Source: Nageia nagi (lineage: Eukaryota; Pinophyta). Taken from it: DNA of 64,000 bases. A model generated the notes under the pieces. The model saw nothing but the letters and a program-made list of their open reading frames with translations, was not told where the DNA came from and searched no databases. How positions within the stretch are numbered: the stretch's first letter is position 1; each line of letters starts with the position of its first letter. The position numbers and the translations under genes were made by a program. The stretch is from the NCBI GenBank assembly GCA_050084985.1, contig JBITNC010000001.1, positions 122,078,001-122,142,000 on the forward strand, in the 5' to 3' direction. Positions 44,266 to 55,799 of the stretch are shown here, in pieces.

Positions 44266-46034
44266 TAAAGTTGTAATTATTAAAATCATTATATCTCTGT
44301 CTAATGTCTTTATAACTTGGACAAATAAGGAAAAAATAAGTTCCATCTTTTATAACATATAAGTTACAAAACTTACAAACTCTTTTATCCTACGATATTT
44401 TTTTTAAGTATCATCCATCTATTTCTTTCATAAATTAATTTTTAATTTTATGAATGATATGAAAAGCTATAATTCTTATCAATATAAATATGAAATCAAA
44501 AAAATATTTTATTGTTATCTCATATTGATATACAAATATGAAATGAAAAACTATAATTCTTATCCATATAAATATAAATATAAATATAAATAAATACAAA
44601 TACATACATCAAACACAATGAATGCATATAATACAATCTAACATTATTTAAAGAGTGGACTGCAAGTTCCCATGATTCCGTCTCTACGCCATTACCTCAA
44701 ACTCAACGACTTGTCGACCGTGGGCGGCCACGCCAAACTTGTGATGTCGCACTAAAAAGGCATCTGGTGAGTGGGCTCGTCAAATGTGAAGTGAGGATGG
44801 ATATGAATCCATCTTTCTCTCTATGGTAGCGTAGATCGTTTTTGTGTGAGAGGAGAGCGGTGGGAATTGCGTGAGTATTTTGTTTAGATTTCATTCGCAC
44901 AGCGTGGGAATGGGAGACGTAAAGTTTAGATGGCGTAGCAGGTAACTGATCTTCGTCTGAGAATGTTGACGTCTAAGGCTCCAATGAAGGCATCATGAGG
45001 TGCCAATGATGGCAAACGCTTATATTTTAAAAGGTTTTTTTTTTTTGTTATGATATATATTGAGAACGAGGATTTTGAAAAAATCTTGAATTTTGCACAA
45101 TGAATGATAAAAAGACTTGTTTCATTTAAATTTGAAATATGTATCTAAAAATTTGAAATCTTATTTGCCACCCAAAACACACGAAGTATCTCCTAAGAGG
45201 ACTCTCCCAAAAGCACTCTCCCATATAAACCCTAAAAAACCTTGGAACCATTACAATAATTATCTTTCCTTTACTCTAGGAAAGGATTGAATCTCCCAAT
45301 TAATGTTATAGCCATATGCCTAAGATGATCCTCTCAGGAAAAAGTACTAGATCTTTATTAAAAATAAGCTTCCTTCACTAAACAGTGTGAGAGCTCCCTC
45401 CACAAACCAAGGAGAGGGACAAGGAAAGATCAATAGAGTCCAAGCACCTAGTAATTGAGCTATGAATTCCAACATGAATCCCTCCAAAGAAACCCCATAC
45501 TTAGTACTATTTTCAACTCCCCCAATCCTGGTGGGTTCAAGCCCCTCTGACGTACAAAAGAAGAGAACAAACCCCACAATGGCTTTTGCCTACAACCATT
45601 TACTTGCTTTATGGCTTAAGAGAAAGTTCTCAAGAAAAATGCTAGGCTCTAGATACCAACCAAAATCCAAGATAAATTGAGAAGGAATAATAAAAACATC
45701 GATCCATGCAGGTTCTAAGCACATAGGTATGTCGAAAAAGTGAAGTACAAGGATCCTGTCAAGGGTAGAAAAAGCTCTCTAGTGCAACTAAGCAAACTCT
45801 TACTCATTTTTGAGAAGGGATAAAACTTCAAAATAATCAAAGGAAGGGACAAAAGAGATTTACCCAAAATAAAATCTTGAGCTTGAGCATGAAAATCCTA
45901 GACATAAGGCTTAGCTCAAACACTCTTAGACTAATCCCAGGATTCTACAATGGGTATCCTCTAAAAAGACCTTCCATATCAAAAGTAGAGAAGAAAAATT
46001 CCAAGGAAAAACTAAATGGTCTACTTAAAGTAAG
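44266..46034. other. No gene recognised
   Basis: AT-rich to 44660, including a partial duplication of a GAAAAGCTATAATTCTTATC-like segment (about 44458 and 44535). A less AT-rich stretch at 44650-44990 has a 65-codon minus-strand ORF without family features. 45160-46030 is unassigned. One tRNA-B-box-like GGTTCAAGCCC at 45534 and one PBS-like word at 45648 occur without supporting context. Confidence 0.5.
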
Positions 46035-46720
46035 AATTGGATCTACATAGGTTCTAATCCCATAAGCCAAAGAGAGGAAACTATACCTATGTGGACGGGT
46101 AATAAAGCAAGTGATAAAACTCATCTAGGTGCTAGTATATGCTTACTAGGATTTTTTACATGGTAGGTTATAAGGAATCTCCATTACATGCAAATGGGTA
46201 TAGAATCCTCATACCTTTACCCTAAAAGTTTTATTTGTGAAGCATTGGTGTAGTGGTAAGGTCTCTTGGTCTCCCTTTGGGAGGTCATGGGTTCCAATCC
46301 CATAAGCCAAATAGAGGAAACTATATCCATATGGAGGAGTAATAAAGGAAATTATGGTAAAACTTATCTAGGTGTTGGTAGAGGCTGACCATGGTTTTGT
46401 ATATGGTAGGTTACAAGGAATCCCCATTCCACGCATATGGATATGGAATCCTCAGAACTTTACCCTAAAATTTCTAGTCATGGGGCATTGGTGTAGTGGT
46501 AAGGTATCTTGGTGTTCCTTTGGGAGATCACAAGTTTCAATCCCACAAGCTAAAGAGAGTAAACTATACCCATGTGGAGGGCTAATAAAGGAAGTGATAA
46601 AGCTCATCTAGGTGTTGGTAGGGGTTGACCATGATTTTCTATATGGTAGGTTATAAGGAATCCCCATTACATGCACATGAATACAAAATCCTTAACCTTT
46701 ACCCTAAAGATTTAGTTCCT
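46035..46720 (+). mobile_element. Tandem tRNA-derived SINE, three units
   Basis: Three head-to-tail units with a period of about 240 bp. Units 2 and 3 begin GCATTGGTGTAGTGGTAAGG (46242 and 46485), a Pol III A box like tRNA-Gly or tRNA-Asp. B-box-like GGTTCTAATCC, GGTTCCAATCC and AGTTTCAATCC occur near 46050, 46290 and 46533. Each unit then continues with a shared body (AAGGAATCCCCATTACATGC-like) and ends near TTTACCCTAAA. Unit 1 lacks the A box, so it is 5'-truncated. No poly(A) tail or TSD was recognised. Confidence 0.8.
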
Positions 46721-47989
46721 AATGGGAGAATGCATTAATTAATTATTTGATTGATTTTAGAAGGTCTTAGGATGAAATCTCATTGGTTGTTCCATTACAT
46801 TATAGTACAGCTATGATTTGGATATGGTCGTGCTACTATCCACAAGTTGCTAGGTGGATAGTAGAGACTTTGAAAGATTTACCCTAATGGTAGTCATGAG
46901 GGGGTTCCTAGAAGAGTTTGCCTCATGATATCATTAAAAACCCAACTTCACATAGAAGAGGGTTTCCAGAGAAGAGAGTTTCCATGGAGAAGTTAAATCT
47001 AGTATCTTCACCTAAGATTCTTTCCTCTCCTTATACTAGAATGGACACAAAGGACTATGCTTGAGAGATAAATGAGATGACATAAGCCTCACCATCTTAG
47101 CATGCATCATGCTCTCACCACCTCTACTAATTTCATTGAGATTAATAAGAGAAAAAGGTAAGACCATAATTAGAGAGATCTCATATAGATTCTCCACAAT
47201 GAATGACCTAGATGCAAGCATATATGAGCTTCCAAAGTTACCTTCCAAATCATAAATATCTCAACCATCACATGAAACCCTAAAGTTTATAGATATTGTA
47301 TGTCCTCCACTACCATAACCATCTTTGCTTCCATCCCCTAAAACTTTCCAATCTTCACCTCTAAAAACCTTTCCAGAGTATGTCATAAAAAGCCCTAGCT
47401 AAGCCATTTGTGAGCTACTTTAAAAAACTATTATAATATTTTTTATAGGATAATTTTCTATTTTTTAGATACTAACCTAAGTTTTTTCAAATCATTTTTT
47501 TACTTATGATCTATATAAAATGGTGATTAAAATTTTGATATTTGTTATTAAAGAAGAGGGATTCATTTTAGAAAACAAATTTTATTTTCTAATAGTCAAA
47601 TCTTACTATAAATAAGAAATATAATATGAATAAGGGAGCACCTGGTCGAGTTTCAATATGTAAGAATGAAGTAGAAAAAAAGAGTTTCAACATACAACAA
47701 GGCTAAGTGAGGCATGAAGTCTACATATGGAGAGTCAATAGGCTCTTTCAACATTTGAGTTGGAAAAAAGCTCATAATGTTACAACAAAAGGAAGTAACC
47801 TTAGTGGGTTTAGTAATAATACATCAATGGATAATCCTTCTAGAGTATGAAGTGTTCATTTTGATATTTTTTATTCATAACTTATTATGGTTGAAAATAG
47901 GATGTGATAAGTATCAAACTCAATGTATTGCAAAATATTTTGATGATCATGTTCTATCTAAGGTGGGTGGCTTCTTTGATATAAAGTGA
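46721..47989. other. No gene recognised
   Basis: Mixed AT-rich intergenic sequence. Two ORFs of 70 codons (47036-47248 minus, 47777-47989 plus) have no family features. The right end passes into LINE-derived sequence near 47990. Confidence 0.5.
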
Positions 47990-49936
47990 GACATAATTTT
48001 GGTATTTTTAATTCATCCATAATTTCAAAGTGTGTGTACCTTTGAATAAGCAATAGAATTAATCTAAAATTTTATAGTTTCATTCCATGCAACATAGTTT
48101 GTATATGCACTAATATTTAGGAATATAATGGTCTATCTTTATACAAATCTAGTGTGAGTAAATCCTTATTTGGACAAGGAGAAAATAAATATCATGTGAT
48201 ATACGTAGATTAATGTGATCTAGGAAGACAATAATATCATTCTTTATTTTCATACAAACTTGAAGATAATTAAGATCTTTAATTAGATAAATTTTTTCAA
48301 TTCAATCCATGTTGTTCATAGGTAAGCTAAGTATATATCCTCCTTGATCATTTTATTGATATCTCTGGTAGAACTATTAGAGGTTATGCCTAGGAGTTGA
48401 TAAGGAGGTAGTTTCTCAATATTTAATCCTATGGATCATTAGAGAGAGGTGGCTTATGATAACCAACACCAACAAATGCCTTCACTTACAATTTGCACTA
48501 AGGATTTGAGCATTAAGAGAGGGTATCTCTTTGATCAAGAGCTATTGAAACCATGTGTTGGATCATATTCAAAAACTTGATAATTTGGTATTACAAGATC
48601 TAACATGGGGTATGCACCATATCTAACCAAAATAATAGAATGAGGGATAGTTCTTTTTTTTTCTAAATGAATCTTGATAGCATATTATCCAAAATACTCT
48701 TTAAACTTGCCTAACTAGAGTATCTCAAGCTAGGTCCTTGGGTTTCACATCCATAAAGCAGGGTTGAAGAGAAAAGAGCATAAGAGACTTTAATTTTTTT
48801 CATGATATCTAATAATTAGTGTTGAAAATAAATTCTCTTGAGTATGAAAACCACATTATAACATTTATTTAATTTGTTATCGGAGATTGGGATCAAGATG
48901 AAAGTAGGACTGGTGAAAAGTACAATTAGATATGTATAATATATTATTATCTCAATATTTTCCCTTGAAAGTTAGGTTTTGGAAGCATATGCTCTTAAAA
49001 TATTATGGGCATCACTTTTGTATTTGAAATATTAACTTTAAGACAATGAGTATCACCAAAGGTATCAAGGGTGTTAATTTGATATTGAAACCCAACTATT
49101 ATATGAGATAATAAAATGATATCATCTTCAAAGAGGAAAATTAAGATAATGGACTCATGTAGGAAATATCTCACACTTGATCCTAAGGTGCTTGAGATCA
49201 GTTGTTCAAGTTTTTAAATATAGATTCCAAATAGTGTAGGTGAGTAAGGATAATCTTATTTTATGCTAATAATGCTATAAACTCTATCAAATAAGTGGGA
49301 ACCAATTAGGTCTTGGTCTATTACATTTTTCCTATAATGCCATGAAAAGGGATATGAAATCTCTAGGGATTTTTAGGTTTTCAACCCTTTAAAAAATTTA
49401 ATATATAAGCGTAATATTAAAGGCTTTATGAAAGTGAAAAAATAAATAATAAAACTTCCATTTGTTAGCTCAAGCGTCTTCAACGATGACCCATAGAATG
49501 AGGATAAAAAAATACAAATTTACTAAGTACACAAATATTATGTGTTTCAGCAAAGCTAGATATGAAGTCATCAAGATTCATGAAAAAGAGTTTTGCTAGA
49601 GTGTGATCAACCACAATCATTTTATAGTTGCTAGGATCAAGGGGGTTTTCACATTTGTAAATGGGATGGATGATGTTGGAGTTCCAAAGGGGGGGAACCC
49701 TTGAGAAGAGATGTAGTTGAACATTTCAGCAATATGGATGACCAAAAGTACATGATCATATTTAATAAATTCAACATTTAAAATTATATAATTGACATGT
49801 TTACTAGTTTGGAGTTTGCATATATCTTGTAAAATCAATTAATCAATGAATAAATGACACAAATGAGGTCAAAATTTGGGGATCATGGATGTTTTATTTG
49901 AGATGTTGTAGAGGGTAGAGGCATAAGTGGACCTAA
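47990..49936 (-). pseudogene. L1-type LINE reverse transcriptase pseudogene, 3' part
   Basis: Minus-strand remains in LINE RT order. FNYISSQGFPPFGTPTSSIP is at 49740-49660. YSPTLFGIY (from PLSPTLFGLYIDEL-type motifs) is near 49250-49218. The RT core FEDDIILLSH has FEDD, usually YADD, at 49121-49132, followed by INTLDTFGDTHCLKVNISNT. The downstream region reads FSSTLLYGCE near 48760. Non-LTR elements of this class copy RNA at a nicked target. Stops and frameshifts are dense. The right end at 49936 is the TSD of Copia C, and the upstream part of the LINE lies at 58812-59180. Confidence 0.85.
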
Positions 49937-50380
49937 TGATGAAATTAACCTTTTCTGATTTAATTCCTAGTCCACTAAGATTTCAAGAAGGCACTCATAA
50001 TATCAACACAATAGCATAATAATAGAAGCCAATCTCACAAAGAACACAAGATATAAAATGGTTCCTTCCTCTTTGGTAGTACATCCACTAACCAAGATAT
50101 TTTTATTCATAAATACCTCTCTTACAGAATCTCTTCCTATCTTTCCAAATCCTAAACCTATAGCATAACTCTTATTCCAAGTTGTAATACAATGAGATGG
50201 GGGTACACCTCTATTTATAAGATCAAACGCACTCTTAACCTCCCTTTTACCTAGGGTAAGGTTAAAGATTTTTCTATTTTTATTCCTTTAATGCTTTGAG
50301 GTATCTAAATATACTTTAAATATTAAGTGAATTTACATTAAATAAAAATATTACATAATATTACATTACAAATTCTAACA
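49937..50380 (-). repeat. 3' LTR of Copia C
   Basis: 444 bp, direct repeat of 58371-58806, starting TGATGAAATTAACC and ending TTCTAACA on the plus strand. The neighbouring CCCC (50381-50384) reads GGGG on the minus strand, at the PPT position. Confidence 0.93.
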
Positions 50381-51379
50381 CCCCGTGTAGAAGAAGAAAG
50401 AGAGAGTTATCCTCCATAGAGATACAAGTGGAGATGGGAAATTTTACATTTTTGATAAATAAGGAAGATCTTGATTTGAGACTCACTACTTTACCATTTA
50501 ACAAAATGGTTTACAATACATCATTAATCATTACTGGTTTCATTGTAAAGTGTAGTTGATCAATACTAAGTTGACATGTGAGCCTCCATGAGCCTAACCA
50601 TTCAAAATAAGTAACCTACATTCTCAATATGAAACATGTAAGCTACAAGCAACTCATAAACAACATTAGTTAGATGCATATATTAACATTTATATCAATC
50701 ATAAGATAAATGAACTAAATAATGCCATCCATAAACTAATTAATGATGCACTATGAGTCATCATGAAGATGCTAAGCCAATAATTTAATCACCTACTGTA
50801 TATTAGAAAAATAGGTTTTGATCATCATAAAAAAGAGTATATGCACATACAATTCTCTCACATATGGATAACCAAACAATTCCAAAATGCACATATTGGT
50901 TCCTCACATGGTGATAATATAAATAAAAAAATGTATCATGATTTCTTCACATAGAGCGAACTAACCACAAAGATGTACATTAAGATCAACACTATATAAT
51001 AAAATATCCTCCTAGGGATGAAGTTATCATTACAAACATGAATTCAACATAGGAATTCAAACTCCATTTTATCTTGAGGATAACTTCACCAACCATAAGA
51101 AACTTTCAAAATGTAAATAACAAAGTTTCATAAGCAATTTAATGAATAAAGCATGTAAGTCAAGTCAAATGAATAGAGTTGCAGTTGTTTCATCAAGAAC
51201 TTTCTCCTTGATATAATGTGCTTGGATTTGTGATGCATTATAAGACATCACTAAGATGCCAAGCCAAAACTTATAGTCACTTAATGAGTAATGAATACAA
51301 ATAAAAAACAAAGTGCTCAACAACTTTATTAAGAAGGAAGGAGTTACAATAGATATGGATTCAACAAGAATTAAATTTT

Positions 51380-53313
51380 TACTCCCTCTTTGAGGGCAAC
51401 TTCACCAACCTAATAAAATCCTTAAGTTTATAGAATTGGGCTTCAAGAAGGGTCTTATTGAAAAAATCAATAGAGTTTAGAATTGATGTATAATACTACA
51501 AGTGTAGAAGACCATCCAAAACCTTATAATTGATAAAGTGGGCTTGGATTTCTATGTGCCTTTTTCTTTGATGAAAAATAAGATTATTTACCAAAGTAAT
51601 AACTAACTGATTACTTGAAGAAATTTAAGATGGATAAACTTGCTCATACCTAATTTATTTTAGAAGATGCCTCAACCAAATAGCTTCTTAGGTTGCAATT
51701 GATATTGCACGGTATACATCCTTTATGGTGGAGAGAGAAATAGTAGGCTGCTTTTTGGAAGCCCAAGAGATAACACCTGAACCAATGCTAAACATATAAG
51801 TAAAGATTGATTTTCTTTCATGTATATCTCCCCCATAATCAAAATATAAAAATCTTGAGAGAACAAATAAGGGCAACTTCTCATATTTGAGAGCAAAATC
51901 CTTAGTGTTCGCAACATACCTTAAAATTTTCTTAATTGCATTGAGGTGCTCAACATACAGCTTCTGCATAAAGTGAGCAATAAAATTCATAGCAAAGGTA
52001 ATATTTGGTCTGAAGATAGTCAAATAAATAAGACTACTAATAAGTTACCTGTAAGTCATAGCATCTATCAATTGAGAGTTGAAACTAAGAGGTAAAATGA
52101 TTCCAGGAGAGACTGGGATTGTAGCAAGTTTGCACTCCATTCCAAAATTTTGTAAGATATATGAGATATAATTGGATTGAATAAGGTAAGTACAATCCTT
52201 ATATTGGTACACTTGCATACCAAGATAGTAGTATAATACACAAATTTCTATCATTTTAAAAGTTAGCTTGAGCTTGGATATGCACTTTTAGATGAGAACT
52301 ATATTATTCCCTATAATCAACAAATCATCCATATAGAGAAGAATCAAGATCTAGTCTTATCCTTGGTTGAGCATATAAAGATTAGTATCAGATAAGCATT
52401 TAGAAAAATCAATATTCTCAAAGTACCTTGAAATCTTATTGTACCAAGCCCAAGGTGCTTACTTAAGTCTATACAAATACTTCTTTAACTTATAAACAAA
52501 TGAGTCTTTACCTTCCATAACAAACCCTTTTGGTTGGTTCATATAGATTTTCACATCTAAGTCATCATTGAGAAAAACACTCTTAACATCAAGTTGAAAA
52601 ACTTTTCATCCTTGAGCTGCTAAAAGAGCAACAATCACCTTGACAGTAGGCATCTTTGCAAATAGAGCAAAAGTTTTCTCATAATCAACTTCATATTTTT
52701 GAGCGAAACACTTGGCTAGTAACCTTGCTTTGTATTTCTCAATCTCTCTAACTGAATTATATTTGACCTTATAAACCCATTTGTTACCAATCACATTTTA
52801 TTTATTTGGATAAGTAATCAAATCCTAAGTTTGATTCTTCATTAGAGCCTCATACTCCATATTCATTGCATTTATCCAACACTTGTGCTTTGAAGCTTTT
52901 TTGAAAGATGAGGGCTCATTCTTACTATCAATTTGGGCAAATAAGGATTTATTCATGGTCATACTTCTAGTTATCCTTTATGTTGAAGAGTTTTATTCTG
53001 TAGGAGACATATCCACACTGACATCCATCCAGTTAGGTGCAATAGAAGAGTCATTAATCTCATCTAGATTTTGATAAAAAATTGATTCTTTAGGAAGTTC
53101 ATTGAACTTTACATCTCTTGACATAAAGACTGCTCTTGAGGAAGGTATATAGAACCTATAGCCTCTATGCTGATTTTCATAGCCCATAAAGATGCACTTT
53201 TTAGATCTTTTATCTAACTTATTTCTTTTATTAATAACTACAAAGGTATAAGCATCACAGCTAAAGACCCTAAAGTGAGAGATGTTAAGTTTCTTTCTTG
53301 TTCATGCCTCATA
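51380..53313 (-). pseudogene. Copia C reverse transcriptase-RNase H and integrase tail, broken
   Basis: Integrase tail MGYENQHRGYRFYIPSSRAV at 53187-52993. RT start with MIGNKWVYKVKYNSVREIEK at 52794. The RT catalytic site is YMDD at 52324-52335, intact in its two aspartates. Then YYLGMQVYQYKDCTYL at about 52230. RNase H at 52023-51688 (FMQKLYVEHLNAIKKILRYV) continues degraded to about 51380. Several stops and frameshifts break it. Confidence 0.87.
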
Positions 53314-53805
53314 TGAGAGATCTAAACTATAACATGAGCAATTTTAAACTCCCAAGATCACATGAAAGCTCATAAATAATATCTAAACAACTCACAAAGC
53401 AATATCACAACACAACATGAGATGTAAGTGGTTCCTCCAACTAGGAGTACATCCACTAACTAGATATTTACTTCAATCACAAATACAACTCTCTTACAAT
53501 CCTTCTAATCTCAACTCCTAAGCACTATCCTATAGCATAAATTTACTCCATAATTGGTATTATATCACAAAGAAAGAGCCTTCTATTTATAGGCCAAAAT
53601 CCTTTTTTGGATAATCATTTTATCTAATGTACAAAAGCATGACATGAAAATCCTTTTACCTAAGGGGCATGCTCATAATTGGAGTGTAAGACAAGTTACA
53701 TTATCATATTCACTTAAATACTTAAGGTATCAAATGATACCCTTAAGTATTAGTGAACTTACATAGAAGATTATTACATAACCTTTACAATAATGCATTA
53801 CGACA
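53314..53805 (-). repeat. Solo LTR of Copia family A, nested in Copia C
   Basis: Matches A2-type LTRs along its whole length. TGAGAGATCTAAACTATAAC at 53314 is the LTR end, and AATAATGCATTACGACA at 53789-53805 is a shortened form of the LTR start. No internal element sequence is present, so it is a recombination product. About 33 bp of host integrase sequence seen in A1 near 5992-6024 is missing at the site, and no clean TSD is visible. Confidence 0.88.
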
Positions 53806-54800
53806 CCTATTTAAGATATAGATTGTAGTATTTATAACTTCATCCCATAAGAAGCTGGGAAGATCTTCCATCATATATCTTACCATTTTCTTAATGGTTA
53901 TATTCTCCTTTTTGGCTACACCATTCTATTGAGGATGTAAGGGATCATAAATTTTCTTTTGATTCCATACTTGGGATAATAATCATTGAATTCATTGCTA
54001 TTATACTCTTCTCTATTATTAGATTTCAACATCTTGATTTTGAATCTAGATTAATTTACAATCAAGGCTTTGAAATCTTTGAACATATCAAAGGTTTGAT
54101 CCTTATGCTCTAGAAGATAGCCAGATATCATCTTGTTAAAGTCATTAATAAAGGTTAAGACATAAGATACTCCCCCAAGTGACTTAGTTAGAAATGGACC
54201 CATCAAATTAGAATGCAAAAGCTGAAGAGGTTGAGTTTTCCTAGTTACCTTATCTTTTAAAAATTTTTATCAATTCATTTTACCTCATATGCACTTCTCA
54301 CAAAGACCAATTGTAGGTGATATTATTGGCAAACCTTCCACAAGTTCTTTATATTTCATAACTTGAGTTCTCTTGTGGTTAATGTGGCCTAATCGATGGT
54401 GCGAAAGATTTCCTCTAGAGAAAATATTTGTACTAAGGCACATATTTGTTTGAGATTGATCCAAAATGTAAAGATCATCTTTCACTGATCCTTTCACCAA
54501 AGTGGTAAAACCCTTTTTTGTGCACCAAGAGTGTGAGTTAAACTCAAAGGAGTAACATTTCCTTGCAACCTGAATTATGAAAAGAAGATTCATATTTAGT
54601 TTAGGCACATAAAGCATATTCTCAAGAATATTTCCTTATATCAACACATTTCCAATACCTTGAACTTCAAGGACTATATTATCACCTATCACAACTACAT
54701 CTTTTTTATACTTATGAAAATTTTCAAACTTAGTCTTTTTGAAATACATGTAATTAGTGCATCCAGAATCAATAATCCAATCATTTGAAAAGGTGTGAGA
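53806..54800 (-). pseudogene. Copia C integrase and protease, broken
   Basis: Integrase core with dense stops at 53806-54250. GAG-pre-integrase at 54617-54285 (MLYVPKLNMNLLFIIQVARK, GNLSHHRLGHINHKRTQVMK, IGLCEKC) retains the His-His and Cys-Cys pattern. The protease-like segment is near 54800-54640, with a degraded active-site region. Confidence 0.85.
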
Positions 54801-54879
54801 CTTGAAGTAAAAGGAAATAACATAAGAAGAATTCTTATTCTTCTTGTTATTAGATTTGTTTAATTTTTCAAATCTTTTT

Positions 54880-55787
54880 TCATTTTAATCTTTCTTTTTC
54901 TTGAAGCAATCAACTTCTTTATACCTATAGATGCCACATAAATTACAATTTTCATTTTGTTCTTTCTTTTTCTTGTAGCAATCAATTTTCTTATAATCAT
55001 ATATGCCATAAAAAATATAATTTTTATCAAATTTAGCTTTATATTTTCTTATTTTATTAGGATCTTAATGCTTCTTATTTTCACCTTTCTTGAAGTTCTT
55101 TTTCGGATCATAAGAACCCTTTTTTTGGTTATGGATCTTATTTTTGAAGTGAGGCTTCATTAATCTTAGTGCCACAGAATGATCCTTATAAGAGGGGTTT
55201 AACACTTTATTGTTAAGTATTTTCTCATGTTTAAAAAGACTCTTTAATAAATGTTTCAAGGAGAACATTTTTTTTTCATCATCAAGCCTTGTTTCAATAA
55301 CAATCACAAAGTGACTAAATTTAGTAGAGAGGCTTTGAAGGATGATGAATGTAAGAAATTTATCATTGATCTAATTGTAACCACATCCTATAAGCTGGGT
55401 CTTAAAGTTAATAATCTTATTTAGATATATTACCACACTTTCATTTTCCTCTTGCCATGATTATAGTAACTTTTGAAGAATGGTGAACCTTTTAGAGAAT
55501 TTGGTGATGAGATAGATACTCTTTAGTTTATCTTAAGATTTTTTTGCAGAGTTTGAAGAAGATATCATAAGAAGGATTTTATCTAAAATAGCATGAAAGA
55601 TTATAGAAGTTGCCAAATTATTTTTTGTATTATAAGCTTCAAGTTCCTGCTCCCTTAATGGAGCAACTTGGTTTTCACTAATAATCATCTAAAGTTTCTA
55701 TGCTTGAAGTTTTACTTTCATCCTAGGTTCCCAAATACCATAGTTGGAACCATATATAATATGCTTGGGTGCAAAAGAGTCTTTCAT
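54880..55787 (-). pseudogene. Copia C gag with a duplicated zinc knuckle, broken
   Basis: The minus-strand ATG at 55787 begins MKDSFAPKHIIYGSNYGIWE, so this element keeps the gag start that A1 lost. Stops follow soon after. Then LDDEKKMFSLKHLLKSLFKH near 55290 matches A2 gag. At about 55030-54890 two knuckle-like segments stand in tandem: NYIFYGIYDYKKIDCYKKKK and NCNLCGIYRYKEVDCFKKKK. A1 and A2 have one. The first has lost cysteines, and both have Tyr in place of the His. Confidence 0.82.
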
Positions 55788-55799
55788 TACTACAAAATA

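Noticed and set aside
44703-44900. 65-codon minus-strand ORF in a less AT-rich segment
   Set aside because: No recognisable domain or signal peptide; base composition alone is not enough.
45640-45665. PBS-like word TGGTATCTAGAGCC on the minus strand
   Set aside because: No LTR pair, gag or pol lies next to it.
46242-46320. Possible functional tRNA gene (A and B boxes)
   Set aside because: No cloverleaf with a proper acceptor stem or anticodon arm could be drawn, and the unit is repeated with a SINE body.
49617-49838. Independent 73-codon gene
   Set aside because: It translates a LINE RT segment and is part of the LINE pseudogene.
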